NCBI GenBank assembly: GCA_913055685.1
Contig: CAJXKC010000001.1
Span: 992,001 to 1,056,000, forward strand
Direction of reading: 5' to 3'
DNA: 64,000 bases
Origin: an uncultured Flavobacteriales bacterium
GTDB lineage: Bacteria > Bacteroidota > Bacteroidia > Flavobacteriales > Schleiferiaceae
The notes under the pieces: model-generated
Database searches by the model: none
What the model saw: the letters and a program-made list of their open reading frames with translations, nothing else
Told to the model about the DNA's origin: nothing
Made by a program: the position numbers and the translations under genes
Part shown: positions 61,487 through 64,000 of the stretch, piece by piece
How positions within the stretch are numbered: the stretch's first letter is position 1
Layout of the letters: the number at the start of each line of letters is the position of its first letter

Positions 61487-62209
61487 ATGGAGCCTAAAAA
61501 GTCAAAAAAGGCTAATCTAGAACAGTATCGTCCTATATTTTTAATGTTCGGCATTGCCCTTAGTTTACTATTGGTATCCGAAGTATTGCAATGGCAAAGC
61601 GAGTTTAGTAAACCCAAGCCAAAGCAAAGGGAGATTGTGGAGGTAGCTGGCATTACCATTCCGATTACCGTTCCCGAAAAGCCAGAAATCCCCAAGCAAA
61701 AGAAGAAGCTCAATACCAAGCTTAAGCCTCGCCTTAATCAAAATTTTAAGCCGGTACCTAATAATAGCCCAGAGGCCGATCCGAAAATTGACATCGATAG
61801 CTTAGGCCTAGATAGTATCGGGCAGGAGCCTTTCGTGGGTGAAGTTCCCGATCCGGTTATGCCGATGTTGGTGCAAAATATGGCTCGTCCTTTAGCTTGT
61901 CGGGATTTGCGTGATAAGGAAGCGCAAATGGAATGCTTTAACCGCTGGATTTTTCAATACCTAAGCGAGGAAATCGAATACCCTGCCATGTTGCGAAACT
62001 TAGGGGTGGAAGAGCGCTTATTCATGGAGTTTGTTATTAATGAATTTGGAGAAGTACAGTCGATAGAAGCGGTGCGCGGCAAAGAGCAAGAATTTATCAA
62101 GGAGGCCAAGCGCGTACTCGAATCCATGCCGCCTTTTGAGCCAGCTAGCCAGCAAGGTAATCCGGTGCCAGTGCGAATTATTATTCCTGTGAATTTCAAA
62201 TTGCAGTAG
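61487..62209 (+). CDS. TonB-like energy transducer, divergent paralogue
   Basis: 240 residues from ATG 61487. A short cytoplasmic start (MEPKKSKKANLEQYRPIF), one membrane helix (about 20-38), a Lys/Pro-rich linker and a C-terminal TonB domain (about 160-240: EEIEYPAMLRNLGVEERLFMEFVINEFGEV). The linker lacks the poly-proline and acidic runs of its neighbour. Two cysteines precede the TonB domain with C-x11-C spacing, as in the next gene. Probably transfers proton-motive energy to outer-membrane receptors. Confidence 0.85.
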   Translation: MEPKKSKKANLEQYRPIFLMFGIALSLLLVSEVLQWQSEFSKPKPKQREIVEVAGITIPITVPEKPEIPKQKKKLNTKLKPRLNQNFKPVPNNSPEADPKIDIDSLGLDSIGQEPFVGEVPDPVMPMLVQNMARPLACRDLRDKEAQMECFNRWIFQYLSEEIEYPAMLRNLGVEERLFMEFVINEFGEVQSIEAVRGKEQEFIKEAKRVLESMPPFEPASQQGNPVPVRIIIPVNFKLQ

Positions 62210-62273
62210 AAATCCATTTTGGATTTCCAAGGCTGCAGTTTTTAATTATCTTTACCCCTGCAAAATCTAAGAG

Positions 62274-62981
62274 ATGCAACCAAAAAAATCAGAAAAAGCC
62301 GATTTGGAAAACTACCGCGGACTGTTCATGCAGTTCGGATTGGTAGTGGCGCTTCTACTTTGTATTATTTTAATCGAGTGGAAGACTTATGATCAATCTG
62401 TGGCAAACCTAGGTGAGCTAGAGGTTGAAATTGAGGATGAAATTATTCCGATTACCCAAAGGGAAATTGCACCCCCACCACCCCCACCACCCCCACCCCC
62501 AGAAGTGATTGAAGTTGTTGAGGATGACGTAGAGTTGGAAGAAGAATTAGAAATCCAAACTACCGAAACCGATATGATGGAAGAAGTGGAGGTAATTGAG
62601 ATGGAAGAAGAGGTATCCGATGAGGTACTTAGCTTCGCGGTGGTAGAATCGGTACCAGTATTTCCTGGTTGTGAGGATGCTAAAGACAATAATGAACGTA
62701 AGATGTGCTTCCAGCAGAATATCTTAAGGTTCGTGAGCCGAAACTTCGAGTTTCCCGAAATGGCACGCCAGATGGGAATTCAGGGTCGGGTTTACGTAAA
62801 CTTTGTGATTGAAAAAGATGGTAGCGTATCTAATGTGGAAGTGGTGCGGGGTATTGATGCCTTATTGGATGATGAGGCCGTTCGCGTAGTAAAAAAGTTA
62901 CCCAAATTTACTCCTGCAAAACAACGTGGTAAACCGGTTCGAATGAGCTTTACTTTACCGATAAACGCTAAGCTACAATAA
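62274..62981 (+). CDS. Energy transducer TonB
   Basis: 235 residues: MQPKKSEKADLENYRGLFMQ, a membrane helix (about 21-36), ten consecutive prolines (about 66-75), a long acidic Glu/Asp/Val/Thr linker, then the motif VESVPVFPGCE, a second cysteine 12 residues later, and the TonB C-terminal domain (FPEMARQMGIQGRVYVNFVIEKDG). Spans the periplasm and powers TonB-dependent transporters. Tandem with the divergent paralogue, 64 bases apart. Confidence 0.9.
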   Translation: MQPKKSEKADLENYRGLFMQFGLVVALLLCIILIEWKTYDQSVANLGELEVEIEDEIIPITQREIAPPPPPPPPPPEVIEVVEDDVELEEELEIQTTETDMMEEVEVIEMEEEVSDEVLSFAVVESVPVFPGCEDAKDNNERKMCFQQNILRFVSRNFEFPEMARQMGIQGRVYVNFVIEKDGSVSNVEVVRGIDALLDDEAVRVVKKLPKFTPAKQRGKPVRMSFTLPINAKLQ

Positions 62982-63001
62982 GACATTTATCGTAACTTTA
63001 T

Positions 63002-63035
63002 AGCCGCTGCGAAGCTTTCGTAGCGGCTTTTTTTA
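63002..63035 (+). terminator. Intrinsic terminator after tonB
   Basis: 12-bp stem AGCCGCTGCGAA (63002-63013) with TTCGTAGCGGCT (63017-63028, one G-U), then a T run. Confidence 0.9.
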
Positions 63036-63053
63036 TTCCCTAAATTTAAAACC

Positions 63054-63863
63054 ATGGACCATATCGAAACCAAAGTTTTGCTTTTTGATGCTGTGCTAGC
63101 ATCCATTGAAGCAGGAAAGGAGATATTAGATGTATATGAGAACACCTTCGAGGTAGAATATAAAGACGATAACTCACCCCTAACCATTGCCGATAAACGA
63201 GCGCATCGTAAAATCATGCAGATGCTCGAGGAAACCGGTATTCCAGTTTTGAGTGAAGAAGGTAAGCAGCTGGCCTACGAGGAGCGAGCTAAATGGGGGA
63301 CTTTATGGATCGTTGATCCGCTTGATGGAACCAAAGAGTTTATCAAACAAAATGGCGAGTTTACCGTAAATATTGCCCTAGTGGAAAAAGGGGTTCCGGT
63401 GCTTGGGGTAATCTACGTTCCAGTAGATGAAACCCTTTATTTTGGCTGTCCGAAATTAGGCGCTTACCGTGTAGATTCGGCTGCGCATTTAAAGGAGAGT
63501 GACAATATAGAAGACTGGGTAGCCAAAGGAATGAAGCTTCCAGAAAAGCAAAACCGACCCTTTACTATGGTGGGCAGTCGTTCGCATATGAGTGATGAAA
63601 CTGCTGCCTATTTCGATGATGTGCGTCGGGAGCATCCAGAAGCAGAAATTATTTCTAAAGGATCCAGTCTTAAAATTTGTATGGTGGCCGAAGGCTCAGC
63701 CGATGTTTATCCCCGCTTTGCTCCTACTATGGAGTGGGATACTGCAGCTGGTCATGCAATTGCGAAAGCAGCCGGCTTTGAAGTATACCAGGCCAAGCGA
63801 GAAGGTGAAGCATTGGTCTACAATAAAGAGGATTTACTGAACCCTTGGTTCATTGTAAAATAG
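63054..63863 (+). CDS. cysQ: 3'(2'),5'-bisphosphate nucleotidase CysQ
   Basis: 269 residues of the inositol monophosphatase fold. Magnesium-site motifs: PLTIADKRAH, LSEEGK, WIVDPLDGTKEFIKQNGEFTVNIAL and the C-terminal PTMEWDTAAGHAIAKAAG. It hydrolyses 3'-phosphoadenosine 5'-phosphate, a by-product of sulfate activation, to AMP. The terminator upstream separates it from tonB. The gene downstream may belong to sulfur metabolism but is truncated. Confidence 0.95.
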   Translation: MDHIETKVLLFDAVLASIEAGKEILDVYENTFEVEYKDDNSPLTIADKRAHRKIMQMLEETGIPVLSEEGKQLAYEERAKWGTLWIVDPLDGTKEFIKQNGEFTVNIALVEKGVPVLGVIYVPVDETLYFGCPKLGAYRVDSAAHLKESDNIEDWVAKGMKLPEKQNRPFTMVGSRSHMSDETAAYFDDVRREHPEAEIISKGSSLKICMVAEGSADVYPRFAPTMEWDTAAGHAIAKAAGFEVYQAKREGEALVYNKEDLLNPWFIVK

Positions 63864-63885
63864 GGCTAAGTTAGAATCACTCTAA

Positions 63886-63917
63886 TTTGTTGGGTATGGG
63901 CTAGTAATGTATTTTTG
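63886..63917 (+). promoter_or_regulatory. Promoter candidate for the truncated right-edge gene
   Basis: TTTG 63886-63889, 20 bases, TATTTTTG 63910-63917: close to ideal consensus and spacing. Confidence 0.55.
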
Positions 63918-63935
63918 CGGCCTTAAGTTTAAGGC

Positions 63936-64000
63936 TTGAACACGAGTACAGATATTGAAATGCCACCCCAAACCTTTGCTTTGAAAGCTAAGGCAGTTTT
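63936..64000 (+). CDS. Start of a gene truncated by the right edge
   Basis: An open frame from TTG 63936 or ATG 63960 (MPPQTFALKAKAV...) runs off the window. Too short to identify. The promoter candidate at 63886-63917 and location after cysQ support a real gene. Confidence 0.4.
   Translation, partial: MNTSTDIEMPPQTFALKAKAV

Noticed and set aside
62209-62227. GAAATCC/GGATTTC hairpin as a terminator between the two TonB genes
   Set aside because: Seven AT-rich pairs without a T run; too weak compared with the GC-rich terminators in this window.
62247-62254. TATCTTTA as a promoter for the second TonB gene
   Set aside because: Last base deviates from TAnnTTTG and the nearest TTTG is 25 bases away; cannot be supported over read-through from the first gene.
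1-64000. tRNA, rRNA, insertion sequences, riboswitches
   Set aside because: Looked for cloverleaf-like ends (GGTTC arm, CCA), transposase motifs and conserved riboswitch cores in all gaps; none seen by eye. A covariance-model scan would settle this.

Overview
The window comes from a member of the Bacteroidota, most likely a marine or aquatic flavobacterium-like organism (order Flavobacteriales; family not resolvable by reading). The evidence is a SprA-type type IX secretion (T9SS) translocon, five proteins with C-terminal T9SS type A sorting domains (YPNP motif), an Alternative Complex III operon fused to an aa3-type oxidase, a MurF-Alr type fusion entering from the left edge, DUF3098/DUF6029 families, and repeated TAnnTTTG-type -7 boxes with almost no Shine-Dalgarno sequences. 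Base composition looks uniform (mid-40s % GC by eye). I see no phage, transposon, CRISPR array, rRNA or tRNA. No gap between genes exceeds 300 bases.

Layout. 1-9.8 kb: end of an alanine racemase domain, a small lipoprotein, an M1 aminopeptidase lipoprotein, a holin-like membrane protein, a LamG/T9SS surface protein, two outer-membrane beta-barrel-like proteins and a large inner-membrane-anchored SPOR protein. 9.9-13.1 kb: ftsX - DUF3098 - uppP - truB - crp/fnr-like, a tightly packed operon. 13.1-17.4 kb: DinB-like, an unknown membrane protein, MmcQ/YjbR, DUF502 and a secreted PNGase F-like protein. 17.4-20.5 kb (minus): response regulator - HEAT-repeat membrane protein - membrane glycosyltransferase. 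20.6-26 kb: a sirtuin without zinc cysteines, then rimP - nusA - infB behind a terminator-like leader hairpin. 26.1-32.5 kb: an orphan AraC-type output domain, a small secreted protein and a 1768-residue multidomain surface protein. 33-44.3 kb: actABCDEF - coxB - coxA, a complete quinol:cytochrome c:oxygen electron-transfer operon. 44.4-46.3 kb: ruvB - queG. 46.4-51.7 kb (minus): an envelope redox cluster of three CXXC thioredoxin-like proteins (one lipoprotein, one periplasmic, one T9SS-secreted) around a DUF6029 beta-barrel protein. 51.8-61.4 kb: a small T9SS protein, then ruvA - sprA - gcvH - vanZ-like. 61.5-64 kb: two tandem TonB paralogues, cysQ and the first codons of another gene.

How it fits together. 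SprA is the outer-membrane pore through which the five T9SS cargo proteins here would leave the cell. The Act/Cox operon is the respiratory core, and the TonB pair would power outer-membrane uptake. The best candidates for undescribed biology are (i) the response regulator/HEAT/glycosyltransferase trio, (ii) the Omp28/DUF6029/TlpA/T9SS thiol cluster, (iii) the giant surface protein with a domain inserted inside one of its own repeats and a Cys/His CHNG module, and (iv) intrinsic-terminator hairpins placed inside a leader (rimP) and inside the start of a coding sequence (vanZ-like). All family assignments are from reading motifs; no database search was run.
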